In this document: positions 35,860-44,566 of the stretch, in pieces
Layout: each line of letters begins with the position of its first letter
Position numbering within the stretch: the first letter of the stretch is position 1
Assembly (NCBI GenBank): GCA_018335795.1
Contig: JAGXRP010000008.1
Location: 1 to 64,000 of the forward strand
DNA length: 64,000 nt
Source: Desulfobulbaceae bacterium
GTDB taxonomy: Bacteria; Bacteroidota; Ignavibacteria; Kapaibacteriales; UBA2268
Reading direction: 5' to 3'
Program-made: the position numbers and the translations under genes
Notes under the pieces: model-generated
What the model was told of the DNA's origin: nothing
Databases searched by the model: none
Seen by the model: only the letters and a program-made list of their open reading frames with translations

Positions 35860-37497
35860 CTATCTTATTGAATTATAATAATTAATAAGTCCATTAGTCG
35901 AGCCGTCATGAGATTTAATTTTGATTTTATGATTTAATTCAGGATAAATTGATTTTGCTAATTGTTTGCCTAATTCCACTCCCCATTGGTCGTACGAATT
36001 TACATCCCAAATCACACCTTGTACAAAAACTTTATGCTCATACATTGCAATCAACATCCCCAATGTTTCGGGCGTCAATTTATCAATTAGCAGCGTATTT
36101 GTGGGTTTGTTGCCAGGGAATAATTTATGTGACAATAGTTTTTCAATTTCGCTTTCTGTCATATTTCCAGAACTTAATTCGAGTTTGACTTCATCAGCAT
36201 TTTTTCCCATCATCATGGCTTCTGTTTGGGCAAAGAAATTGGACATCAGTATGTTATGATGCTCATCTGTCGGGTTCAATGATTGCGCAAATGCTATGAA
36301 ATCTGCCGGAATTGTTCCTGTACCTTGGTGTAGTAGCTGGAAAAAAGAATGTTGTGAATTGGTGCCGATTGTACCCCATATCACTGGACCTGTGGAATAA
36401 TCCAACATCTTCCCATCACGTGAAACTCTTTTACCGTTGCTTTCCATATCGAGCTGTTGCAAAAATTCCGAAAAGCGTTCCAAATATTGGTCATAAGGGA
36501 TTACCGCATGTGAATCAAATCCCCAAAAATTCATATACCAAATGCCAATCACAGCCATCAGTACCGGAATATTCCTCTCAAAAGGAGTATTGCGGAAATG
36601 TGAATCCATTTTGTATGCTCCGGCAAGCAATTTTTCAAAATTCTCGAAACCTACATAAAGCGAGATTGGCAGACCTATTGCAGACCATAGGGAATAGCGT
36701 CCGCCGACCCAATCCCAGAATTCAAACATATTCTCGCTGGGAATGCCAAATTGGTTACATGCCTTGTGATTGGTCGAAAGTGCCACAAAATGCTTTGCTA
36801 TATCAGCGGTACTTGCTCCCGATTTCAAAAACCATGCTTTAGCAGTATTAGCATTTGTCAGCGTTTCCCAAGTTGTGAACGTTTTGGAAGCAATTATAAA
36901 AAGTGTAGTTTCGGGATTGAGCTTCCGCAAAGTTTCTTCAATATCTGTTGCATCTACATTCGATACAAAATGAATATTGACTTTGCCTGAAGAATATTTT
37001 TTGAGTGCATTACAAACCATTTTAGGTCCTAAATCTGAACCGCCAATGCCTATATTAACTACATCTGTAAATCTTATGTTCGTATATGAGCAAAATTTGC
37101 CGTTATGTACATCTTGTGTAAATTGCTCCATTTGCTCAAGAACCTTCCTGATGCCGGGCATGATATCTTTGCCCTCGAAATATACCTCTTCATTGCCTCT
37201 GTTCCGCAATGCCGTATGCAATACTGCCCTATTTTCCGTATTATTTATCTTTTCACCTTTGAATTGAGCTTCGATTTTTTCGCTCAAATTCGATTCATGT
37301 GCCAATCCAAGCAACAAACGAAGAGTTTCATTTGTAACAAGATTTTTGGAATAATCAAACAGAAATTGTTCCCAAATTACTGAGAAACGCTCGAATCGAT
37401 TGACATCATCAGCAAATAATTCTCTCAAATGCACATTATTCATCGAATTGAAATGTTCTTTCAATTTTCCGTAACTTTCAGTCTTCGACATTAACAT
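35860..37497 (-). CDS. pgi: Glucose-6-phosphate isomerase
   Basis: The enzyme interconverts glucose 6-phosphate and fructose 6-phosphate. At 545 residues it is the long (E. coli-like) form. It has NIGIGGSDLGPKMV, FIIASKTFTTWETL, GGRYSLWSAIGLPI, GTNSQHSFFQLLHQGT and the C-terminal SYDQWGVELGK. All are family signatures with the catalytic Glu, His and Lys regions intact. A second ATG two codons later (37491) is an equally possible start. No clear ribosome-binding site precedes either. It precedes the SGNH gene on the same strand. Confidence 0.95.
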   Translation of the reverse strand: MLMSKTESYGKLKEHFNSMNNVHLRELFADDVNRFERFSVIWEQFLFDYSKNLVTNETLRLLLGLAHESNLSEKIEAQFKGEKINNTENRAVLHTALRNRGNEEVYFEGKDIMPGIRKVLEQMEQFTQDVHNGKFCSYTNIRFTDVVNIGIGGSDLGPKMVCNALKKYSSGKVNIHFVSNVDATDIEETLRKLNPETTLFIIASKTFTTWETLTNANTAKAWFLKSGASTADIAKHFVALSTNHKACNQFGIPSENMFEFWDWVGGRYSLWSAIGLPISLYVGFENFEKLLAGAYKMDSHFRNTPFERNIPVLMAVIGIWYMNFWGFDSHAVIPYDQYLERFSEFLQQLDMESNGKRVSRDGKMLDYSTGPVIWGTIGTNSQHSFFQLLHQGTGTIPADFIAFAQSLNPTDEHHNILMSNFFAQTEAMMMGKNADEVKLELSSGNMTESEIEKLLSHKLFPGNKPTNTLLIDKLTPETLGMLIAMYEHKVFVQGVIWDVNSYDQWGVELGKQLAKSIYPELNHKIKIKSHDGSTNGLINYYNSIR

Positions 37498-37601
37498 AAT
37501 AAAACTCTATAATTTACAAAATTTACAATCTCAAAATTACTTATTTATAATGATATGGCATAGAATAAATTGAATCAGCTCAATTACGTCACTAAAAGAA
37601 T

Positions 37602-38975
37602 ATGCTCAGCAAATTTAATATACAGGATAGAGTAAGGCTTCTCAATCAGGGAATTGAAGGCTTGGGCGATGTGATTTATTGGATGAGTCGTGATTGCAGG
37701 TTGCAAGACAACGCAGCTTTGCTGTTCGCCCAATCAATCGCAATAGCCAAGAAGCGACATTTGAGAATTGTCTTCGATGCTCAATTTGCGGGAGAATCCC
37801 CAAGGCAACAAGGGTTTTTACTACAGGGATTGCAAGAGCTGGCGGTGGATTGCAAAGAATTCAATTTGAGTTGTGAATTTCTGTATGGAAGAAATGCGAT
37901 ACCTTTGGTAGAATTTACTAAATTGAATAAGGTCTGTTGCGTAGTTACAGATTTTGACCCTTTGAAATTTCATCAATCACGCAAACATGATTTTTGCAAA
38001 AGTTCGACAGTACCTGTTTATGAGGTTGACGCGCATAATATTGTTCCTTTGTGGTTCGCATCGTCAAAGCTGGAATTCGCGGCTTACACGATTCGTCCCA
38101 AAATCACAAAATTATTGCCTATATATTTGACTGAAATCCCGGAATTGCTTATTCATCCATACGGCACGGCTGAAATTGCTTCAATTGAAAATCAGTCTGA
38201 TGGTGGAAATGAATTGAAAAGTGGCGAATCTCAAGCAAAAATCAAACTTTCCCAATTCATCGAAAGCAAATTGGATGCCTATGACGAGCTGCGAAACGAC
38301 CCGTCGCTGAATTTCCAATCGGGACTTTCGCCCTATCTTCATTTCGGGATGATTTCTGCTCAACGCGTTGCTTTGGAAGTTCGAAAAATTGATGTTAATC
38401 CCGATTCAAAAGCGGCATTCCTCGAAGAGCTCATCATCCGCAAGGAATTATCGGATAATTTTTGTTATTATAATCCTAATTATTACAACTTTAACGGTTT
38501 TCATAGTTGGGCTCAGAGCACTTTGAACGAACATCGCCACGACCCGCGAGAGTATCTCTATTCTCTCGAGCAATTTGAAAATGCCGAAACGCACGACAAA
38601 TACTGGAATGCGGCACAAAGAGAGATGATGATTACGGGCAAGATGCACGGATATATGCGAATGTATTGGGCAAAGAAGATTTTGGAATGGACTCGCTCGC
38701 CCGAAGAAGCATTGGATTATGCTATCATTTTGAATGATAAATATTCATTGGACGGTCGCGACCCGAACGGCTATACCGGCATTGCATGGTCAATCGGAGG
38801 AGTTCATGACCGTGCTTGGTCCGAACGTCCCGTCTTTGGAAAAATTCGTTTTATGAATGATTCGGGATTAAAGCGTAAATTTGATATTGAAAAATATGTT
38901 GAAAATATAAAACTTTTACAAAATGAGAATAATAATATCGGCAATTCTGTTCATAGTCTTTTTGGCGGCTTGTGA
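37602..38975 (+). CDS. Class II deoxyribodipyrimidine (CPD) photolyase
   Basis: The 457-residue flavoprotein repairs UV-induced cyclobutane pyrimidine dimers using light. It has the class II markers: VIYWMSRDCRLQDNAALLFA at the N-terminus and VDAHNIVPLW. In the FAD domain are GLSPYLHFGMIS, MYWAKKILEW and DGRDPNGYTGIAWSIGG. The canonical WGEMRMYWAKK appears here as MHGYMRMYWAKK. The ending KLLQNENNN is overlapped for 53 bases by the next gene. Confidence 0.93.
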   Translation: MLSKFNIQDRVRLLNQGIEGLGDVIYWMSRDCRLQDNAALLFAQSIAIAKKRHLRIVFDAQFAGESPRQQGFLLQGLQELAVDCKEFNLSCEFLYGRNAIPLVEFTKLNKVCCVVTDFDPLKFHQSRKHDFCKSSTVPVYEVDAHNIVPLWFASSKLEFAAYTIRPKITKLLPIYLTEIPELLIHPYGTAEIASIENQSDGGNELKSGESQAKIKLSQFIESKLDAYDELRNDPSLNFQSGLSPYLHFGMISAQRVALEVRKIDVNPDSKAAFLEELIIRKELSDNFCYYNPNYYNFNGFHSWAQSTLNEHRHDPREYLYSLEQFENAETHDKYWNAAQREMMITGKMHGYMRMYWAKKILEWTRSPEEALDYAIILNDKYSLDGRDPNGYTGIAWSIGGVHDRAWSERPVFGKIRFMNDSGLKRKFDIEKYVENIKLLQNENNNIGNSVHSLFGGL

Positions 38976-39264
38976 ATCTGACGATTCGCGGATTGGACGC
39001 TATACAGATATTTATTACGACATCATGGTCGCTAAGGAAACCTATCTCGATTCAGCACTCGCTGCGGGAGCGATAGACAGTATAATGAAGCATTATGGGT
39101 ATGATATAAAAACGTTTGAGAAGGAATCATACGAATTGTTCATGAAAGACCGAAAATATTTCACGACAATAATCGATTCGGTCAGAAAGCGTGCTGAAGC
39201 TGAAATGCGACGAATTTTATCCGAAAAAGAGAAAACAAGAGATACAAGCAAAACGAAGGACTAA
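38923..39264 (+). CDS. DUF4296-like small lipoprotein
   Basis: The 113-residue protein has a signal peptide and lipobox (FIVFLAAC) followed by a helical domain. The pattern is DIYYDIMVAKETYLDSAL, IMKHYGYDIKTFEKS-like YGYDIKTFE, then YFTTIIDSVRKRAE. It resembles DUF4296 lipoproteins of Bacteroidota, whose function is unknown. It overlaps the photolyase 3' end by 53 bases and ends next to a convergent gene. Confidence 0.68.
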   Translation: MRIIISAILFIVFLAACESDDSRIGRYTDIYYDIMVAKETYLDSALAAGAIDSIMKHYGYDIKTFEKESYELFMKDRKYFTTIIDSVRKRAEAEMRRILSEKEKTRDTSKTKD

Positions 39265-39537
39265 TCAGCCCCCTTTGAGCGAATCCGCCCATTGCTTCCA
39301 CTTTCCGGGAGTATTGCCTACGCTTGCATCGCCTTTGAATCGTACTATAGGCGTTCGGTACAGATACGGGATTTCCAACAATGTCTCGAAGGCATCAAAT
39401 AAGCGGTGTGCGTAGCCATTTTCTTTGTAATATTTGCCGTCGGTATCAATCAAATCCTCAATATTTATCTTGCGTAGCACACTTTCTAACTCGCCTTTTG
39501 AAAGATTTTTCTCTTCGAGATTAAGCAATGTGTTCAT
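39265..39537 (-). CDS. ArsC/Spx-family protein, 5'-truncated
   Basis: The 90-residue product matches only the C-terminal half of ArsC/Spx-type thioredoxin-fold proteins. It has a helix LSKGELESVLRKI, then LIDTDGKYYKENG, then YLYRTPIVRFKGDASVG and KWKQWADSL (compare PIV..G..VG....W in the family). The N-terminal strand and redox Cys motif, about 40 residues, are absent, and an in-frame stop lies upstream at 39559-39561. It is therefore a fragment or a very reduced protein. It marks the border with AT-rich accessory DNA. Confidence 0.55.
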   Translation of the reverse strand: MNTLLNLEEKNLSKGELESVLRKINIEDLIDTDGKYYKENGYAHRLFDAFETLLEIPYLYRTPIVRFKGDASVGNTPGKWKQWADSLKGG

Positions 39538-40011
39538 AAGCCCTTGTAATACAACATATTACGAGTGATTTTTTCATTCTTCCAACATATTTCCAACAAA
39601 ATTTCTCAAAAGCTAAGTATGTTGTGTTTAAAACGAGTGAAAACTGCAAATGAAGTTGGAAAGATTTTCATTTCCAACTTTCACTTTTCTTTCAAAGAAC
39701 AATCACAATGTTATGCAAAAGTACGAAATGCCGGATTAATAGTGCTATCGTAAGGTGATTTTTCTACAGACCGCCATAAATGCCATACATTGAATTTTTA
39801 CAAATCGAGCCATAGTTAGGCATAGCCTGATATTCTTAACTATGCCTAAAAGTGTGGATTTGGGGTTGGAAGTTAGCATTTTTGAATCTGAAAAAGAAAT
39901 ACAACTGCAATAGATTTCATTTTTTGCCGTATAATATTTAGTGCAGCAACCACAATTCAGGATAATGGCAACAGGGAACTCAAATTTATAAATTTTTGAT
40001 AAGGATACATT
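39538..40011. other. Intergenic border region with dyad symmetries
   Basis: No convincing gene is seen in these 474 bases. A 62-codon plus-strand frame at 39565-39753 has no recognisable features. Two inverted repeats stand out: GTTGGAAA/TTTCCAAC at 39655-39678, and a larger dyad at 39812-39849 (TTAGGCATAG with CTATGCCTAA, plus ATAGTTA with TAACTAT). This stretch likely contains the junction between core chromosome and the accessory element. Confidence 0.5.
39812..39849. promoter_or_regulatory. Dyad-symmetric candidate operator
   Basis: TTAGGCATAG (39816-39825) is perfectly complementary to CTATGCCTAA (39840-39849). An overlapping arm pair ATAGTTA (39812-39818) and TAACTAT (39838-39844) gives an alternative fold. 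No T-run follows, so a terminator is unlikely. It lies about 160 bases upstream of an XRE-type regulator gene, which could be the protein that binds it. Confidence 0.35.
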
Positions 40012-40317
40012 ATGACCGGAAGTGAATTTAGGGCAATTAGACGTTTTAACAAATTTTCTCAGAGAACTATTTCAGCAAAAACTGGGATTTACGTTTCTGA
40101 CAGTGCAGTCAAAGAAATTGAAAGAGGTAGTAAAGTGCCTCATTTTTTCGTTAAAATTTTATCTTGGCTAATGGGACTTGATTTGTCTAAAGAAGACATT
40201 TTGAGAAAACAGTTAGATGGAATCCCCGAAAAATTTTTTCATGCCAAGATTTGCACTCGGAAGCCCAAACCTAAATCTGCGGTGATATTTCCACCAACAG
40301 GAAGTATTTATGGATGA
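40012..40317 (+). CDS. XRE-like helix-turn-helix regulator
   Basis: The 101-residue protein has an N-terminal HTH resembling XRE/Cro proteins. It opens SEFRAIRRFNKFSQRTISAKTG, and an IERGSKVPHFFV segment stands in the place of the third helix and its cap. The C-terminal third is basic and Pro-rich. As the first gene inside the accessory region, on the opposite strand to the primase operon, it may control the element. It is followed by a strong hairpin terminator. Confidence 0.65.
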   Translation: MTGSEFRAIRRFNKFSQRTISAKTGIYVSDSAVKEIERGSKVPHFFVKILSWLMGLDLSKEDILRKQLDGIPEKFFHAKICTRKPKPKSAVIFPPTGSIYG

Positions 40318-40384
40318 AGCCTGAAACAGTACAAAATTCTCTTGTCGTCAAAATCGAATTCAACAAGAATTCTGAATATAATAC

Positions 40385-40430
40385 AATATACGATTTGTCT
40401 TATTCAATTTGACAAATCGTATATTTTTGT
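40385..40430 (+). terminator. Perfect 15-bp hairpin, likely intrinsic terminator
   Basis: AATATACGATTTGTC (40385-40399) and GACAAATCGTATATT (40411-40425) pair without mismatch around an 11-base loop and are followed by TTTTG. It lies 68 bases after the XRE-like gene. The stem is AT-rich for a terminator, so a protein-binding site is an alternative. Confidence 0.6.
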
Positions 40431-40584
40431 TTCTCGTAAGGAAATCGAAAACGTACTACCAATCTGTCAATGTTGGGCTTTCGACTTAGCATGTTCTATT
40501 CATACTACTTTTTTTTTCTGTTACAAACACAATGAAATCCTAATGAATGAGCTATCTATTATATTTTCTATAGAGTTATAAACA

Positions 40585-40626
40585 AGGAATTACTTAGGAA
40601 TTATAAAGGAAAGAAGTAGGAATTAC
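40585..40626. repeat. AGGAATTA iteron-like repeats
   Basis: AGGAATTAC (40585-40593), AGGAATTAT (40596-40604) and AGGAATTAC (40618-40626) lie in the same orientation, followed at once by AGGATTAG. Spacings of 11 and 22 bases are one and two helical turns. They lie in AT-rich DNA about 250 bases beyond the primase-helicase stop codon. Confidence 0.5.
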
Positions 40627-40877
40627 AAGGATTAGTAACAAACTTAAACTTGAAATATATTTTATCTATCAAGGATTTAGATTTAAAATCCTCTTGAATT
40701 CCTAAATTCTATACTTTGTAACATTATGTAATATAAAGAACTTATGGGATATTGAAGGAATTTGACAATGAAATCCTTGAATAATCCTACGTGCTAAGCC
40801 ACTGATATACACAGAGATAGCGTTAATTCATCCATGACAAATGGAATTTCACACTCGACTTATTTTTTTTATTAAGA

Positions 40878-43082
40878 TTAGTATCGGAGTTTAACCAAAT
40901 TTGTTACAAATGTATGTTTACCACCTTTTATGCGAGAATGTTTGTTTACAGTGTTGACAATCCCTCCTTGAGTAGTAAGATAATATGATTTTAAAAATTT
41001 AGTGAATGCATTAGAACTTTTTATTTCAATACTTCTATCCCATTTCCAATGTTCTCCTCCAAAATTCTCATTCATATAACTTTGGTATTCTGTAAACATT
41101 ACCGATAGTAATGGTAAGTGTTTTGAATTATTATCGTAAATATAATTATTTTCAAGGAAGGTTTCGATTATTGAACGTTCCCCCATTAACAATTCAATAG
41201 TCTTATTCCCTATTTCTGTTTCTGTAAATTCGCGTTTTATCATCAATCGTTTCAGTCCGGCAATTGCCAAATTGAAAATTCCTGAAAGTTCGGACATGAA
41301 AACATTCTCAATTCCGGCATCCGGTTTTTCGATTTCGGCTTCAAATGGCAGAATTACAATCCGTTTGGCAATTGGAATGATGTTTTCATTTTCGGGCAAA
41401 CTTGGTAACTGATTCATAGCAAATATTATTTTCGCAACATTCGTAAAAGAAACAGCATCGCCAAATTTAACGTCTGATGTTTGACGGTCTCCACCTGTCA
41501 ATTGCTTTAGTGTAGCAACGTTAACAAGTTTGTTGTGTAAATCGCCGGACGTTGCAAGTCTTTTTCCCATTAAACGAGTTTTGTAAAATTTTTCTCTCAA
41601 ATCTCTTGGGTCTATATCCGAAAAGGTGAATTGGTTCCCAACCAAATTTTCAATTATTCTTACGCAAGTTCCCTTACCGTTTCGACCTTTCGAGCCTGTA
41701 AACCAAAACATTTTCTGAAATGGAAAATCGCCACGTAAACAGTAACCTGCTATTTCAAAAAACAAATCACTCCAACCCTCAATAATTTTCTTGCCTTTGG
41801 TCATGGAATACATTTCTATGGATTCTTTGAATGTAGGGCAATCTGCATTTTTATTAAAATCATAATCAGTTTTGTAGGTGAAGTAATGTTCGGGATTGTG
41901 TGGCTCAGATATGAAAGTGTCAAGATTGAAAGCACAGTTTTTGAGATTGACCAGGTTCGGGATTGCATTGAATTTTTCATTATGCACAAAGAATTTCGGT
42001 AAGTAGGGTATTAATTTTACCAGGCTATCAATAGTTGAGAATTTCACCGATGACTGACGTAGCCAATCAAAAATAAGATGTCCAACTCCTCTATCAGAAA
42101 TTTCGTGCCAATAACCCTCCTTGTATATGAAATAATGATGATTTTTCTTAATTTCTGTTGTGCATATAATATGTTTTTCAGCAAGAACATTCAACACTTC
42201 TGATGCAATTAGCTTGTTATCCTCAGTATATATACGTGCTTGAATTTCTTCTAAGTCATTGTCGCTAAATCCTTTCACACGTTCTTTGAGTGTTTTCATA
42301 GATTTTACATCTTCATGGTACGTTCTTGCGTTCCCTGCAATGATTTTCAATTCTTCAACAGTATGATTATTCAGCCAATCGGAAACATCTTCTTTGGGAT
42401 TCAAACTATCTAATTCAATCAATCTAATCGAGTACGCTATATCTTGTAAGTTTTTGATAATATCTTTTGCGTGGTTTAGTCCGGCTTCGTCATTGTCAGG
42501 GATTATGACAACATTCTGATTACGGAAATACTCGTTATAGCTTTTTTTCCATTTCCCTGCACCCATAGGTGAAGTAGTTGCTATGACTCCACGTTTAATG
42601 AGATTGTCAGCATCTTTTTCACCCTCAACGATGTAAATATCATCACAATTCGGATTCGCTTTTAAGATTGAAACAAGATTGTACGGATATAGTTTTACAC
42701 CCTTTAACGTCCAAATCTCTTGACCACCTTTAAATGCAGACTGCATGAACGTCTTTTTACCCTTGTCAAGGTAACGATACGTCCTATGTGCCAAAACTCC
42801 CTTTTCATCGGTATAGTCATACGTAGCAATTAACTGTTTGCCTTTTGGTGCATCAATGAACAAATCCTTAAACGTTAGCCCTACTGCATCGAGTATTGAC
42901 TTGGTTTCACATCCGGCATGACAGTAGAGTAATATCGTACCATCGCTTTCTTCTGTAATTGACAAACTCGCTGTGCCGTCATCATGAGCCGGACAGGTAT
43001 ATTTATCTTTCTCAGTTTGGCTTTTTTTGAACTTTGATAGAACACTATCAAATTTCTGCGATGCTTGATTTTCGTTCTTCAT
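40878..43082 (-). CDS. Phage/plasmid-type primase-helicase (zinc finger-TOPRIM-SF3 helicase)
   Basis: The 734-residue protein joins three modules. First, a CHC2-like zinc ribbon has Cys30, His33, Cys54 and Cys58 (YTCPAHDD...YCHAGC). Second, a TOPRIM domain has YIVEGEKDADNL near 148-160 and VVIIPDNDEAG. Third, a P4/D5-type superfamily 3 helicase shows a Walker A GSKGRNGKGT, then GDRQT and FAMNQLPSLPE in the sensor region. This is the replication-initiation protein of many integrative elements and phage satellites. It is coupled by an ATGA overlap to an upstream helix-turn-helix gene. Confidence 0.9.
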   Translation of the reverse strand: MKNENQASQKFDSVLSKFKKSQTEKDKYTCPAHDDGTASLSITEESDGTILLYCHAGCETKSILDAVGLTFKDLFIDAPKGKQLIATYDYTDEKGVLAHRTYRYLDKGKKTFMQSAFKGGQEIWTLKGVKLYPYNLVSILKANPNCDDIYIVEGEKDADNLIKRGVIATTSPMGAGKWKKSYNEYFRNQNVVIIPDNDEAGLNHAKDIIKNLQDIAYSIRLIELDSLNPKEDVSDWLNNHTVEELKIIAGNARTYHEDVKSMKTLKERVKGFSDNDLEEIQARIYTEDNKLIASEVLNVLAEKHIICTTEIKKNHHYFIYKEGYWHEISDRGVGHLIFDWLRQSSVKFSTIDSLVKLIPYLPKFFVHNEKFNAIPNLVNLKNCAFNLDTFISEPHNPEHYFTYKTDYDFNKNADCPTFKESIEMYSMTKGKKIIEGWSDLFFEIAGYCLRGDFPFQKMFWFTGSKGRNGKGTCVRIIENLVGNQFTFSDIDPRDLREKFYKTRLMGKRLATSGDLHNKLVNVATLKQLTGGDRQTSDVKFGDAVSFTNVAKIIFAMNQLPSLPENENIIPIAKRIVILPFEAEIEKPDAGIENVFMSELSGIFNLAIAGLKRLMIKREFTETEIGNKTIELLMGERSIIETFLENNYIYDNNSKHLPLLSVMFTEYQSYMNENFGGEHWKWDRSIEIKSSNAFTKFLKSYYLTTQGGIVNTVNKHSRIKGGKHTFVTNLVKLRY

Positions 43083-43411
43083 TTCTTTGCTCCCTTATCA
43101 ATGAAAGATTGCACAGAGTTGAAATCGCCAAGATTGATTTTATTGATATGACTCATAATGTCATTTAAATCAAAATATACCATTTTACCAATCTTGAAGT
43201 ATGGTATTTTGCCGTCCCTTCGCCACTTATATATGGTTGTTCGACTTACACCTAATATTTCAATTAGCTTACTGGTGCTTATTAGAGTCTTCTCTGTATC
43301 AGGCTGAACCGGTTGGTTCGATTGTTCATGGCTCTTCTCATAGTTCTTGAAGAACTCGTTAAGTAGCTCTATCAGTTTTGATTCACTGATTAATAAAAGA
43401 TCATTCATCAT
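43079..43411 (-). CDS. Helix-turn-helix protein of the excisionase/MerR-like (HTH_17) type
   Basis: The 110-residue protein has a C-terminal HTH_17 domain: LISTSKLIEILGVSRTTIYKWRRDGKIPYFKIGK followed by VYFDLNDI in shorter blocks. This is the pattern of excisionase-family and AlpA-like DNA binders in integrative elements. The first 45 residues look helical and may form an oligomerisation or interaction arm. ATGA overlap with the primase-helicase start shows they are one operon. It could act as excisionase for the integrase at the right edge or as a replication accessory factor. Confidence 0.8.
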   Translation of the reverse strand: MMNDLLLISESKLIELLNEFFKNYEKSHEQSNQPVQPDTEKTLISTSKLIEILGVSRTTIYKWRRDGKIPYFKIGKMVYFDLNDIMSHINKINLGDFNSVQSFIDKGAKK

Positions 43412-43522
43412 TATTTTTTCTCCTAACTAAAGTTTAAAAAGTTATGAAGTAAAAATAATTGGAAATTTACATGCAACTGTACACTAGTGTGCACACTAAT
43501 TTGTAGTTAAAGTTATGTTTGA

Positions 43523-44236
43523 TTACTTCTGTTCAGAAATCAATTGTTTGATTATCTCAGACAGTTCACTTACCACTCCCAAAATCATTTCGAGATGATG
43601 AGTTGATCTTTCTCCGTTATAATTACTTGCTGATTCCTCAAATTGCTTATGTGCAATGGGTTTTTTGATATTAGTATCACTCAAGCCCGTGAGTGCATAA
43701 CCAATTTTGCCAAGCGAGTTATCACCTAATTTTCCAATAAATTTGTATTTTACCAAAATATGAATCAACATACCTATTTCTTCACCAGTCAATTTTGGTT
43801 TAAAATTTTTATCAATAGTGATATTTTTGATTATTAAGTCATTTTTTATGATTTCGGCATGTTCCAATTGAGTATTGGTTTTTTCATTAATTAGTGAATA
43901 ATTTTTAAACTGTTTCAGTTTATGAAGAAAATACAGATAACTACAAAGTAGTAATTCTTCATTTTTATAGATGACTAGATATTCATCATCATTGAAGGCT
44001 TCGTTTTTATTGAACGCCTTGAATCTCTTTGGATACCTTTTACGAAGAATTTCATAGTTTTCATCATATTCTTTATTAACGAGATTAATTGCTTCACTGG
44101 GCGATAGAGTGCTTAAGGAATCCTCAAAATGTTTTCGTTTGAGTCTATACTTAGCAGCTTTAGTTTTAGAATTAGCCGCTTTTTCCTTTTCAGGTTCGCC
44201 AAGATAATCCCCAACATAGTGGTCATTTATAGCCAT
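43523..44236 (-). CDS. Hypothetical accessory-element protein
   Basis: The 237-residue protein is not recognised. The N-terminal 110 residues are charged and helical. The C-terminal half has GEEIGMLIHILVKYKFIG and GKIGYALTGLSDTNIKKP. That layout, a small winged-helix-like region plus a tail, recalls hypothetical proteins often found beside integrases in Bacteroidota elements. It shows no signal peptide or catalytic motif. It lies 111 bases upstream of the HTH gene on the same strand and is divergent from the PLD-helicase. Confidence 0.6.
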   Translation of the reverse strand: MAINDHYVGDYLGEPEKEKAANSKTKAAKYRLKRKHFEDSLSTLSPSEAINLVNKEYDENYEILRKRYPKRFKAFNKNEAFNDDEYLVIYKNEELLLCSYLYFLHKLKQFKNYSLINEKTNTQLEHAEIIKNDLIIKNITIDKNFKPKLTGEEIGMLIHILVKYKFIGKLGDNSLGKIGYALTGLSDTNIKKPIAHKQFEESASNYNGERSTHHLEMILGVVSELSEIIKQLISEQK

Positions 44237-44566
44237 ACAACATCAGTCTCCCAAAAATTATAAAATCTTAACAACTAAAAATATGTAAATTTATGTAAAC
44301 AGCAAAGAGGAAAAAGGCAGAAAATTAAGATTTATTGATGATTGTGGATAACTTGGTACTATGCAGTTTGAAATTTTATTTCACATACTCACAACCACTT
44401 AGCATTCAATTTATACCATTTCATAAAAAATTTCTTTTATTGATGTAGTATTATGTCGTTAATCATTTATATTTGAATTTGTGTTCAAGATGATTTAGTT
44501 TTGTAATTATATTTTTTGTAATAAAAATTGAAAAAACTTATATTTTTAGTCTAATTTACCTTCAAA
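44237..44566. other. Divergent intergenic region
   Basis: These 330 AT-rich bases separate the element's hypothetical gene from the defence-like operon and contain no gene that I can see. A Bacteroidota-style promoter candidate for the rightward operon lies near its right end (44472-44503). Confidence 0.5.
44472..44503 (+). promoter_or_regulatory. Candidate Bacteroidota-type promoter for the PLD-helicase operon
   Basis: TTTG at 44472-44475, a 20-base spacer, and TAGTTTTG at 44496-44503 fit the -33 TTTG / -7 TAnnTTTG consensus of Bacteroidota primary sigma factor promoters with the usual 19-21 spacing. The ATG follows about 63 bases later. In DNA this AT-rich a chance match is possible. Confidence 0.45.

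Larger units (their letters stand above)
40318..40877. other. Gene-free AT-rich region with hairpin and short repeats
   Basis: These 560 bases hold no convincing gene. A 79-codon frame at 40342-40581 crosses the perfect hairpin and looks spurious. The contents are a 15-bp inverted repeat at 40385-40425, three AGGAATTA copies at 40585-40626, and later AGGATTT/AAATCCT and AAGGAATT/GAATTCCT-type elements to about 40790. The primase-helicase gene ends just to the right. An origin or regulatory function is possible. Confidence 0.5.

Noticed and set aside
39565-39753. 62-codon plus-strand ORF beside the truncated ArsC gene
   Set aside because: No similarity to the missing ArsC N-terminus, no initiation signal, and the AT-rich sequence easily gives such frames.
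40342-40581. 79-codon plus-strand ORF
   Set aside because: It runs through the perfect hairpin at 40385-40425, has odd composition, and has no ribosome-binding site or recognisable feature.
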